Assembly: GCA_022790905.1 (NCBI GenBank)
Contig: JAAVYC010000190.1
Location: forward strand, 1 to 19,785
DNA length: 19,785 nucleotides
Direction: 5' to 3'
DNA from: Lachnospiraceae bacterium
GTDB lineage: Bacteria; Bacillota; Clostridia; Lachnospirales; Lachnospiraceae
The notes below the pieces were generated by a model, which searched no databases, was not told where the DNA came from, and worked only from the letters and a program-made list of their open reading frames with translations. Positions 13,709 to 19,785 of this stretch are shown one piece after another; within the stretch, counting starts at the first letter, position 1, and every line of letters begins with the position of its first letter. The position numbers were made by a program, and so were the translations under genes.

Positions 13709-14153
13709 ATCTTTTTAATCTGACGAGATATTCTGTCGTATCTTCTTCCAATTTCTTTTCCCCGGTCGGATGAAATCCATGTCTTTGGTAAAAAGAGATA
13801 GCTTTTGTATTTTTTTCCAATGCCCAGAGCATATCGACTTGAAGTTCATCGATTGCATATGTGATCAATTCTTTTCCGATACCATTTCCCTGAAAAAAGG
13901 GATCGACATATAATTTGCAGATTTCCGTTCCGTCTGTTTGTATAAATCCCTTGATCAGTCCGTCGGAAAAGACATAAATATTGTGGAGAATTTCCGGTTT
14001 TTTGAAATAGTTGTTTGCCAAAGGAACGACCTGTAATTCGCCAAAAGAGAATTTTTCGTCTTTAAAAATGGGAAAATAGTTTATTCTGTTGTTAAAAACG
14101 TATATTTCAGCGATTCTGGATAAATCATATTTTGTTGCTTTTCTAATTTTCAT
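13707..14153 (-). CDS. GNAT-family N-acetyltransferase
   Basis: The 148-residue product is a single GNAT domain: MKIRKATKYDLSRIAEIY at the start, CKLYVDPFFQGNGIGKELITYA (motif A with the acetyl-CoA loop Q-G-N-G-I-G), LWALEKNTKAISFYQRHGF (motif B) and a C-terminal strand. Substrate is unknown; the layout is that of small-molecule or ribosomal-type acetyltransferases. The frame is open to an ATG at 14186, but the predicted transcription start is near 14181, so that start would not be in the mRNA; 14153 fits the usual family start. Neither has a clear Shine-Dalgarno sequence, so the start is uncertain (14165 is also possible). Confidence 0.82.
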   Translation of the reverse strand: MKIRKATKYDLSRIAEIYVFNNRINYFPIFKDEKFSFGELQVVPLANNYFKKPEILHNIYVFSDGLIKGFIQTDGTEICKLYVDPFFQGNGIGKELITYAIDELQVDMLWALEKNTKAISFYQRHGFHPTGEKKLEEDTTEYLVRLKR

Positions 14154-14187
14154 GGTGTGTCTCATTTCTATCATTATTTTCATCATA

Positions 14188-14217
14188 ATTATAACAATAA
14201 TGGTATTTTATTTGCAA
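14188..14217 (-). promoter_or_regulatory. Sigma-A promoter of the acetyltransferase gene
   Basis: On the minus strand, TTGCAA (14217-14212), 18-bp spacer and a perfect TATAAT (14193-14188). Confidence 0.7.
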
Positions 14218-14317
14218 GATTCTAGATTTGGTTTAGAAGTAAAGAGATCTTGACTTTTTTCTTTCCTTAAGTAAAAATATAAAAATAATAGTTTCATTTG
14301 AAGTAAAGGAGTGCGTC

Positions 14318-15082
14318 ATGGCATTAATAAAAAATGAAATACCGATTATGGAATATGATACAGAAAAGACGGCAGTTCTTATGCCGGGACACTCATGGGA
14401 TTATCAGTTTGCCAAGAGAGCGGTTTTATTATTTATGGAAGAGGAAATTGATGATTATGTCAGGAGTCATCACTGTAAAATAGTGGGTAGATTTGAGAGT
14501 ATCACAAAAGCATTCTTGGTTTATGAGACAGAGATTGACGACCAGAGAGTTTCTTTTGTACAGGCGCCGCTTGGCGGAGCGGGAGCCGTACAAGTTATGG
14601 AGCAGATGATTGCCGGAGGAGCAAAGAAATTGATTGCTGCCGGATGCTGCGGCGCTTTAGAGAGCGATATGGAGGGTGATTTATTTATACCAACGGCAGC
14701 TCTTAGACAGGAAGGGACGTCTTATCACTATTTGCCTCCATCGAGGGAAGTGGAATTGAGCAAAGAAGCCATCGATGCGATCGAAAAGATATTGAAAAAG
14801 AGGAAGCTTCCATATCGTAAATGTAAGTCGTGGACAACAGACGGATTTTACAGAGAGACAAAGGAAATGGTACTTTATCGCAAAAGTGAAGGGTATTCGG
14901 TAGTAGAAATGGAGTGTGCCTCTATGGCAGCATGTGCAAAGATGAGAAATGTGATATTTGGACAACTGTTATTTACAGCGGATTCTCTTGCGAATGTGGA
15001 AAAACACGATTGCAGAAATGAGGGAAAAGATTTTTTTAGTACTGCATTGGAATTGGCACTTTTGGCAGCGCTGGAATTATAA
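14318..15082 (+). CDS. Nucleoside phosphorylase-family protein (PNP/UDP type)
   Basis: The 254-residue protein has the trimeric/hexameric nucleoside phosphorylase fold: APLGGAGAVQVMEQMIAGGAKKLIAAGCCGAL in the middle, SWTTDGFYRE, and the nucleoside-binding VVEMECASMAACA followed by LLFTADSL with the base-contacting Asp. Such enzymes cleave the glycosidic bond of nucleosides with phosphate or water. Whether it uses uridine, purine nucleosides or a thio-nucleoside cannot be decided. AAAGGAGTG precedes the ATG. A possible promoter (TTGACT at 14250, TAAAAA at 14272) is weak. The gene is followed by a GyrI-like gene 89 bases later with its own promoter. Confidence 0.85.
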   Translation: MALIKNEIPIMEYDTEKTAVLMPGHSWDYQFAKRAVLLFMEEEIDDYVRSHHCKIVGRFESITKAFLVYETEIDDQRVSFVQAPLGGAGAVQVMEQMIAGGAKKLIAAGCCGALESDMEGDLFIPTAALRQEGTSYHYLPPSREVELSKEAIDAIEKILKKRKLPYRKCKSWTTDGFYRETKEMVLYRKSEGYSVVEMECASMAACAKMRNVIFGQLLFTADSLANVEKHDCRNEGKDFFSTALELALLAALEL

Positions 15083-15133
15083 AGATGAGTATAAGAGATA
15101 AGGAAATATGACATACAGGTGTCCTGTTTTGTT

Positions 15134-15142
15134 TGATACAAT
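15134..15142 (+). promoter_or_regulatory. Extended -10 promoter of the GyrI-like gene
   Basis: TGATACAAT is an extended -10 without a good -35, 29 bases before the ATG. A GACA/TGTC inverted repeat (15110-15123) lies just upstream and could be an operator. Confidence 0.45.
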
Positions 15143-15171
15143 GATTCCATCAAAAGAAAAGGAGATATGAA

Positions 15172-15630
15172 ATGGACTATGAAATCGTAACATTACAGGA
15201 AAAGACAGTAGCGGGAATTTCTGCTAGAACGAATAACGGTGATCCGCAGATGAGCGTCGTGATAGGCGGTCTCTGGAGAAGCTTTTTTGAGGAGGGAATC
15301 TATCAATCTATTCCAGATAAAACCGATGGAAAAGCGCTTGGAATTTATATGGATTATGCGGGGAATGAAAAAGACGACTATACCATTATGGTCGCATCTG
15401 AGACGAAGGCGAAGGAACAGAATGACCAGATCACTGTAAGAAAAATTCCGGCCGGACGCTATGCAAAATTTATCGTCAGGGGCGATATGCACCAGGCAGT
15501 AGCGGCGGCATGGAAAGAGATCTGGAGCATGGATTTGCCAAGGACATTTGTCTGTGATTTTGAGGAATATCAGGATGATAAGATGGAGGATGCAGAGATT
15601 CATATTTACATTGGTTTAAAAGCAGAGTAA
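15172..15630 (+). CDS. GyrI-like small-molecule-binding domain protein
   Basis: The 152-residue protein is a stand-alone GyrI-like (AraC effector-binding, SbmC-type) domain: MDYEIVTLQEKTVAGISART at the start, a central GIYMDYAGNEKDDYTIMVAS strand pair, VRKIPAGRYAKFIVRG, then AWKEIW and a C-terminal FEEYQDD...IHIYIGLK with the conserved acidic residues. The domain binds or hydrolyses hydrophobic compounds and is often fused to transcription factors; here no DNA-binding domain is present. AAAGGAGAT lies seven bases before the ATG. A strong terminator follows directly. Confidence 0.88.
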   Translation: MDYEIVTLQEKTVAGISARTNNGDPQMSVVIGGLWRSFFEEGIYQSIPDKTDGKALGIYMDYAGNEKDDYTIMVASETKAKEQNDQITVRKIPAGRYAKFIVRGDMHQAVAAAWKEIWSMDLPRTFVCDFEEYQDDKMEDAEIHIYIGLKAE

Positions 15631-15639
15631 TAAAACGAT

Positions 15640-15672
15640 GGGGGATGTCTGTGAAGACATCCCCCGTTTTTT
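15640..15672 (+). terminator. Strong terminator between convergent genes
   Basis: GGGGGATGTCT (15640-15650) pairs perfectly with AGACATCCCCC (15655-15665) around a GTGA loop, with T's at 15667-15672. On the minus strand the stem is followed by ATCGTTTTATT, so it may also end the EIIC mRNA. Confidence 0.92.
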
Positions 15673-16744
15673 AACTTTCCAGTTTTAGATCGTTTTCTTT
15701 AATCCACCCTATTTTGCGAAGAATTTCACAGAAGATGACACTGAGAATAGCCGGTAAAACAAAGCAGATAAGAATCATGCCAAGCCAGTCAAAGCCCGTG
15801 ATAGAAGTTTTATTTCCAGCGGCGATATCGCTGATCCAGCCGGTGTAGATGCCGATCTGTCCGACGAATCCGCAGGTTCCCATACCCGAGGATACAGGCG
15901 TTCCATTCATCTGTATTTGAAAAATGCAGGTAGCGACTGGTCCGGTGATGGCGGAGGCAAGTGTCGGAGGGATCCAGATACGAGGATTTTTTACGATGTT
16001 TCCCATCTGCAGCATGCTTGTCCCGATTCCCTGCGCGATCAATCCGCCCCATTTATTTTCTTTAAAACTCATAACGGCGAATCCAATCATCTGGGCGCAG
16101 CATCCCGCAACAGCGGCGCCTCCTGCGAGTCCGGTCAAGCCTAAAGCAGCACAGATAGCAGCGCTGCTGATTGGTAAGGTCAAAGCAATTCCCACAATGA
16201 CGGATACGAGGATACCCATAAAAAAAGGTTGCAATTCTGTGGCCCACATAATCAGTTTTCCCACGGCACTTGCAGCAGTACCAATGGCGGGCGCCCACCA
16301 GATCGAGAGCAAAGATCCGGTCAGGATAGTGACCAGTGGGGTGATGAGAATATCAATTTTTGTCTCTTTTGAGACGAGTTTTCCAAGTTCAGCGGCAAAA
16401 ATCGTGACGATGAGAACGGCGAGAGGTCCCCCGGCACCGCCCATTGTATTTGCAGCGTTTCCCACAGCCAAAAGTGAAAAGAGCACCAGAGGGGGTGCCT
16501 GTAAGGCAAAACCGATGGAAACGGCCATCGCGGGTCCGGCAATGGCTTTTGCAAAGTTGCCGATATCCACAAGCAATGTAAGGCCAATCTGTTCGCCGAG
16601 TGTGGATAAAATGGTCCCGATTAAAAGGGAGGCGAAGAGGCCCTGTGCCATAGCGCCAAGGGCGTCGATCCCATAGCGTTTGGCAGAAAAAATAATATTT
16701 TTTCGTTCTAAAAATTGTTTGAAATTTCCAGATTCTTTTGACAT
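15671..16744 (-). CDS. Orphan PTS EIIC-like membrane transporter (PTS_EIIC_2 type)
   Basis: The 357-residue protein is highly hydrophobic, with about eight to ten membrane segments. It contains the stretches typical of the PTS_EIIC_2 family: LAVGNAANTMGGAGGPL, ALGLTGLAGGAAVAGCCAQMIGFAVMSFKEN, AQGIGTSMLQMGNIVKNPRIWIPPTLASAITGP and SSGMGTCGFVGQIG. Family members are annotated as sugar permeases of the phosphotransferase system, but no EIIA or EIIB gene or domain is present here, so phosphotransfer-coupled transport is not assured. The substrate is unknown. AAGGAG lies before the ATG. It has its own promoter and a structured leader of about 75 nt. Confidence 0.85.
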   Translation of the reverse strand: MSKESGNFKQFLERKNIIFSAKRYGIDALGAMAQGLFASLLIGTILSTLGEQIGLTLLVDIGNFAKAIAGPAMAVSIGFALQAPPLVLFSLLAVGNAANTMGGAGGPLAVLIVTIFAAELGKLVSKETKIDILITPLVTILTGSLLSIWWAPAIGTAASAVGKLIMWATELQPFFMGILVSVIVGIALTLPISSAAICAALGLTGLAGGAAVAGCCAQMIGFAVMSFKENKWGGLIAQGIGTSMLQMGNIVKNPRIWIPPTLASAITGPVATCIFQIQMNGTPVSSGMGTCGFVGQIGIYTGWISDIAAGNKTSITGFDWLGMILICFVLPAILSVIFCEILRKIGWIKENDLKLES

Positions 16745-16771
16745 TTTCTAACTCCTTATATGTTAGCCTGA

Positions 16772-16789
16772 CGATATGAATCCATATCG
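16772..16789 (-). promoter_or_regulatory. Hairpin in the EIIC leader
   Basis: CGATATG/CATATCG form a perfect 7-bp stem around four bases, flanked by GCC and GGC that can extend it after a small internal loop. A second stem, CGTCG/CGACG (16805-16819), sits at the 5' end of the leader. No known riboswitch class was recognised. Confidence 0.5.
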
Positions 16790-16824
16790 CTGGGCCGGAA
16801 TTTGCGTCGCAATTCGACGAGACA

Positions 16825-16854
16825 ATCATAGCACAATTTCCTAAAAATTGTAAA
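16825..16854 (-). promoter_or_regulatory. Promoter of the EIIC-like gene
   Basis: On the minus strand, TTTACA (16854-16849), 18-bp spacer and TATGAT (16830-16825), the latter preceded by TGC as an extended -10. Confidence 0.75.
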
Positions 16855-16863
16855 CAAAGGATT

Positions 16864-16889
16864 TAGAAATAGAAAAAAATGGTCGATAT
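16864..16889 (+). promoter_or_regulatory. Candidate sigma-D (motility-type) promoter
   Basis: TAGA (16864-16867), 14 bases, GTCGATAT (16882-16889), compared with the sigma-D consensus TAAA and GCCGATAT. No better sigma-A promoter was seen between 16855 and 16980. The leader to the gene at 17011 would be about 115 nt and includes a TTTGCC/GGCAAA hairpin (16919-16936). Confidence 0.3.
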
Positions 16890-17010
16890 CTATATATAAC
16901 ATTAACCAATTATTTCAGTTTGCCACGGAGGGCAAAATAGGCAAAACATCAATAAGAAAAAGATCGTTTTGTGAGTCATTATGTCATGGAAAAGAAAGGA
17001 TGTGAGTACC

Positions 17011-18129
17011 ATGATTATCGAAAACAGCAGAGTTGGAATGGGAAGTTCTAGAACTTACACCTCTGCATCTGTTCAACAATCCCAAACCTTAACAAGAAGA
17101 GCGGATATGGCGGCGGTTTTTGATCTATCCGAAGAGGGAAAGAGTCTGATGGAACAGATGGATGAAATCAAAGAGGAAGAGAAAAATCAAAAAGAACAGC
17201 AGAAAGCGGAAAACTTAAAAAAGAGTTTTGAGCGGATGCAAACGAGAAAGACAAATGCCACAAACCAGCCGGAAGTGAAGAGCGAAAAAGAGATGCAGCT
17301 CGAGGTTTTAAGAAGAATCTTAGAATCACTTCAGAGTCGAAGGGGAGCGAATAAGGCGCAGATCAAGCAGAAAATGAGTCAGTTTCACATGGAAGCCTAT
17401 CAGAGTACGAGTATATCACAAGGGGGAGCGGCGCTCGCTCCGGTTCGTATCGGAGCTGGAACCGTGATGAAGAAACAGACGGTCGTATCGGGCTTTTTTT
17501 CGGAACATGAGAGTACGGAATTTGCAGCGACAGGAATGGTCCATACAGCAGATGGACGAGATATCAGTTTTGGCGTGTCGTTTGAGATGAGCAGATCGTT
17601 TGCAGCGAAATATGAATTTTTACAGGAAGAAGATTATATTTTAACAGATCCGCTTGTTATCAATATGGATGCCAATGTGACGGAAATCAGTGATCAGAAG
17701 TTTTATTTTGATTTGGATTCGGATGGAAAAGAAGAAGAGATTTCCTTTGTCGGAGAGGGAAGCGGTTTTCTTGCACTGGATAAAAACCACGATGGAAAGA
17801 TCAACGATGGAAGTGAGCTTTTTGGCACAAAATCTGGAGATGGATTTAAGGATCTTGCCGTTTATGATAAAGATGGAAACGGCTGGATCGATGAGGCGGA
17901 TGATATATTCAAAGATTTAAAAGTGTGGACAAAGGATAAAGATGGGAATGATCGTCTGTTATCGTTAAAAGAAGCCGGTATCGGTGCAATCTATCTAGGC
18001 AGCGCAAAAACACAGTTTAGTTTGAAAGATGGAGTTAACAACACACAGGCGGTGATTCAGAAGACAGGAATTTATTTAAAAGAAAGTGGTGAAGTTGGAA
18101 CTGTACAGCATGTCGATTTAGCGCTATAA
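17011..18129 (+). CDS. EF-hand-type calcium-binding repeat protein, no signal peptide
   Basis: The 372-residue protein has a Ser/Thr-rich N-terminus without signal peptide or membrane segment, a charged Lys/Glu/Gln-rich helical region (about residues 35-125, possible coiled coil), a middle domain, and a C-terminal block of calcium-loop motifs. These are DLDSDGKEEE (from nt 17710), DKNHDGKINDGSELFG (17779), DKDGNGWIDEADDIF (17866) and DKDGNDRLLSLKE (17935), ending in IGAIYLG. The pattern is widespread in bacterial proteins with EF-hand/VCBS-like ends; a specific function is not known to me. The ATG at 17011 is used because AAAGGATGTG precedes it; the in-frame ATG at 16981 has no ribosome binding site. 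A motility-type promoter and lack of a signal peptide leave flagellar export or a cytoplasmic role open (inference). hemW starts seven bases after its stop. Confidence 0.8.
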   Translation: MIIENSRVGMGSSRTYTSASVQQSQTLTRRADMAAVFDLSEEGKSLMEQMDEIKEEEKNQKEQQKAENLKKSFERMQTRKTNATNQPEVKSEKEMQLEVLRRILESLQSRRGANKAQIKQKMSQFHMEAYQSTSISQGGAALAPVRIGAGTVMKKQTVVSGFFSEHESTEFAATGMVHTADGRDISFGVSFEMSRSFAAKYEFLQEEDYILTDPLVINMDANVTEISDQKFYFDLDSDGKEEEISFVGEGSGFLALDKNHDGKINDGSELFGTKSGDGFKDLAVYDKDGNGWIDEADDIFKDLKVWTKDKDGNDRLLSLKEAGIGAIYLGSAKTQFSLKDGVNNTQAVIQKTGIYLKESGEVGTVQHVDLAL

Positions 18130-18130
18130 T
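18102..18130 (+). promoter_or_regulatory. Candidate promoter of hemW inside the end of the preceding gene
   Basis: TGTACA (18102-18107), 17-bp spacer, perfect TATAAT (18125-18130). Transcription would start near 18137, which is the hemW ATG itself. Confidence 0.45.
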
Positions 18131-18136
18131 GAAGGC

Positions 18137-19288
18137 ATGAAAAATTTAGAATTGTATATCCATATTCCCTTTTGTATAAAAAAATGTGATTATTGCGATT
18201 TCCTTTCGGGAGAAGCAAACGAATTTGAAAAAAGGGAGTATATCAGAGCGCTTTTAAACGAAATTAAATATCAGGCATATGACTGCAAAGACTATGAAGT
18301 GTCAACGATCTATTTTGGGGGCGGTACGCCGTCTATTTTGAAGGCACAGGTAATCGATTCCATTTTACAGGAGGTCTATAAATATTTTCACGTCAAAGAG
18401 GAAGCGGAAATTACTATCGAATGTAATCCGGGAACGATAGAAAAAGAAAAGCTTGCACTCTATAAAATCAGTGGAATCAATAGGATTAGTCTGGGTTTGC
18501 AGTCTGCAAATAACCAGGAATTAAAAGTTCTGGGCAGGATTCATAATTACGAAGATTTTTTGAGAAGTTATGATGCTGCCAGAAGAGCAGGGTTTGAAAA
18601 TATCAGTGTAGATCTCATGTCAGGGCTTCCAATCCAGACCGTTGCCTCCTGGGAGGTGACGCTAAAGAAAGTACTGCAGTTAAAACCAGAGCATATTTCT
18701 GCGTATAGTCTGATGATTGAAAAGGATACACCGTTTTATGACCGATATGCGGAGGAGGACTACCAGCGTTCTCTTGGAAAGAAGCCGCAACATTTGCCGA
18801 GTGAAGATGAGGAACGGCGTATGTATAAGCTGACCAAAAAGATTTTGGAAAAACAAGGGTATGAACGCTACGAGATTTCCAATTACGCAAAACCGGGATA
18901 CGAGTGCAAACACAACGTCGGATATTGGAGGCGTGAGAATTATATCGGTATGGGAATTGGTGCGAGTTCTCTGTTCGAGAATACGCGTTTTCACAATACG
19001 GATATCATGTTCGAATATCGAAAGTGTAATTTTGAGAGAGAAGATGAAGAAATCCTGGGCAAAAAGGCACAGATGGAAGAATTTATGTTTTTGGGTCTTC
19101 GGATGACAAATGGGGTCTCGAGAACGGATTTCAAAGAACAGTTTGGTATGGAGATAGAAGGCGCATACGGACCGGCTTTGGCGAAATTGACGGCAGAGGG
19201 TTATCTCGGTAAAAAAGAGGGAAGAATATTTTTTACCGAAGCAGGTATTGATGTGAGCAACACGCTTTTAACAGAGTTTTTATTGTAA
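18137..19288 (+). CDS. hemW: Radical SAM heme chaperone HemW
   Basis: HemW binds heme and a 4Fe-4S cluster and is thought to deliver heme to target proteins; it was long misannotated as coproporphyrinogen oxidase. The 383-residue protein has IHIPFCIKKCDYCDF with cluster ligands Cys13, Cys17 and Cys20, then TIYFGGGTPS, ECNPGT, INRISLGLQS, ISVDLMSGLP, SAYSLMIEKDTPF, YEISNYAKPG and the HemW-type HNVGYWRRENYIGMGIGASS, with the C-terminal winged domain. The start has GAAGG only one base before the ATG, so it is not a good ribosome binding site; translation may be leaderless or coupled to the upstream gene. It normally sits next to lepA. Confidence 0.95.
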   Translation: MKNLELYIHIPFCIKKCDYCDFLSGEANEFEKREYIRALLNEIKYQAYDCKDYEVSTIYFGGGTPSILKAQVIDSILQEVYKYFHVKEEAEITIECNPGTIEKEKLALYKISGINRISLGLQSANNQELKVLGRIHNYEDFLRSYDAARRAGFENISVDLMSGLPIQTVASWEVTLKKVLQLKPEHISAYSLMIEKDTPFYDRYAEEDYQRSLGKKPQHLPSEDEERRMYKLTKKILEKQGYERYEISNYAKPGYECKHNVGYWRRENYIGMGIGASSLFENTRFHNTDIMFEYRKCNFEREDEEILGKKAQMEEFMFLGLRMTNGVSRTDFKEQFGMEIEGAYGPALAKLTAEGYLGKKEGRIFFTEAGIDVSNTLLTEFLL

Positions 19289-19296
19289 GAAAAAGA

Positions 19297-19332
19297 TAGG
19301 TGGTATTTGATTTAGAAATCAAATACCACCTA
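19297..19332. terminator. Bidirectional terminator between hemW and aroC
   Basis: A perfect 17-bp inverted repeat (19297-19313 and 19316-19332) with two central bases, so the real loop is about six. On the minus strand it is followed by ATCTTTTTCTT, a good U run for aroC. On the plus strand the T run is weaker and more distant. Confidence 0.85.
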
Positions 19333-19339
19333 ATTTATG

Positions 19340-19785
19340 TTATTTTTTATAAAAGCTTACGATTGAGTCCATCCTAGCACTCATGTTGGAAAAGAGCAGG
19401 TCTACGATGGTCAGAGCTGCCATTGCCTCTACGACGACGACGGCCCGTGGGACAATGACCGGATCGTGTCTGCCTTTGATCTGAACGGAGATATTTTCTC
19501 CATTTTTGTCAATGGTCTCTTGTTCGGAAAAGATGGAAGGGGTTGGCTTGATTGCAGCTCGGAATACGATAGGGCTTCCATCGCTCATTCCTCCTAAGAT
19601 TCCGCCGGCATGATTTGTCTTTTTACAGACGTTTTTTTGATTATCACAGAAAAAAGAATCGTTGTTTTCGCTGCCTTTCGAGGAGGCAGCCAAAAATCCG
19701 TCTCCGATCTCGAATCCTTTTACGGCGCCGATCGAAAAGATTGCTTTTGCCAAGTTTGCATCGAGTTTTTCAAAGACGGGGTCTC
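19340..19785 (-). CDS. aroC: Chorismate synthase, C-terminal part
   Basis: The gene runs off the window; about 147 C-terminal residues are visible. They read DPVFEKLDANLAKAIFSIG at the edge, then AVKGFEIGDGF, NHAGGILGGMSDG, IVFRAAIKPTPSI, the signature GRHDPVIVPRAVVVVEAM and a C-terminal DLLFSNM. The enzyme makes chorismate from EPSP using reduced FMN, the last step of the shikimate pathway. The apparent start at 19753 (TTG) is internal: the open frame and the family sequence continue upstream to the window edge. Confidence 0.96.
   Translation of the reverse strand, partial: DPVFEKLDANLAKAIFSIGAVKGFEIGDGFLAASSKGSENNDSFFCDNQKNVCKKTNHAGGILGGMSDGSPIVFRAAIKPTPSIFSEQETIDKNGENISVQIKGRHDPVIVPRAVVVVEAMAALTIVDLLFSNMSARMDSIVSFYKK

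Noticed and set aside
15924..16676. A 250-codon open frame opposite the EIIC-like gene
   Set aside because: It is a shadow of the membrane protein gene: composition is odd (Pro/Ala/Ile-rich), there is no ribosome binding site, and the opposite strand gives a clear family match.
1..19785. Search for mobile elements, CRISPR arrays, tRNA/rRNA genes and defence genes
   Set aside because: No repeat-spacer pattern, transposase, integrase, toxin-antitoxin or restriction gene, or RNA gene was seen by eye.

Overview
The window looks like the chromosome of a spore-forming Clostridia member, most likely Lachnospiraceae. It has moderate-to-low GC, strong AGGAGG-type ribosome binding sites and sigma-A-like promoters. 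It carries the sporulation genes gpr and spoIIP beside rpsT, lepA and hemW, an order typical of Firmicutes. No tRNA, rRNA, CRISPR array, transposase or phage gene was seen.

Layout. 1-2253: the 3' end of a hybrid sensor kinase (two receiver domains) and, directly after it, a substrate-binding lipoprotein with no permease gene beside it. 2374-3102 (minus): a GlpP-family RNA-binding antiterminator behind its own promoter and leader terminator. 3112-3578 (minus): rpsT with promoter, UUG start and terminator. 3647-5740: gpr and spoIIP. 5779-9109: an operon of a YtcJ-like amidohydrolase and a divergent glycerol-kinase-family enzyme, also behind a promoter plus leader terminator. 9197-11082: lepA. 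11087-12344: cfa, whose Shine-Dalgarno sequence lies inside a long hairpin. 12397-13708: a LytTR regulator and a LiaF-like membrane protein in one overlapping operon. 13707-14217 (minus): a GNAT acetyltransferase. 14318-15665: a nucleoside phosphorylase-like protein and a GyrI-like ligand-binding protein. 15671-16854 (minus): an orphan PTS EIIC-like membrane protein. 16864-19288: an EF-hand-type calcium-binding protein and hemW. 19340-19785 (minus): the 3' end of aroC.

The most notable system joins the GlpP homologue to the amidohydrolase/kinase operon. Both transcripts begin, 7-10 nt after the predicted start, with the same 34-nt element (24 of 34 positions identical, no gaps). It folds as a short GGAT/ATCC stem around a loop holding two TGAG repeats. 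One stem pair is swapped (A-U in one copy, U-A in the other), which is compensatory. In both leaders the 3' strand of this stem overlaps the 5' arm of a strong intrinsic terminator, so the two structures exclude each other. That is the architecture of protein-controlled antitermination, and it suggests GlpP activates both its own gene and the kinase operon. The kinase lacks two of the glycerol-contacting residues known from E. coli GlpK, so the sensed metabolite may not be simple glycerol-3-phosphate.

Other regulatory candidates are the hairpin that masks the cfa ribosome binding site, a two-turn direct repeat upstream of the LytTR operon, and promoters placed so close to the spoIIP and hemW start codons that their mRNAs may be leaderless. 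The usual rpsT-gpr-spoIIP-lepA-hemW series is split here by two inserted blocks of accessory genes.
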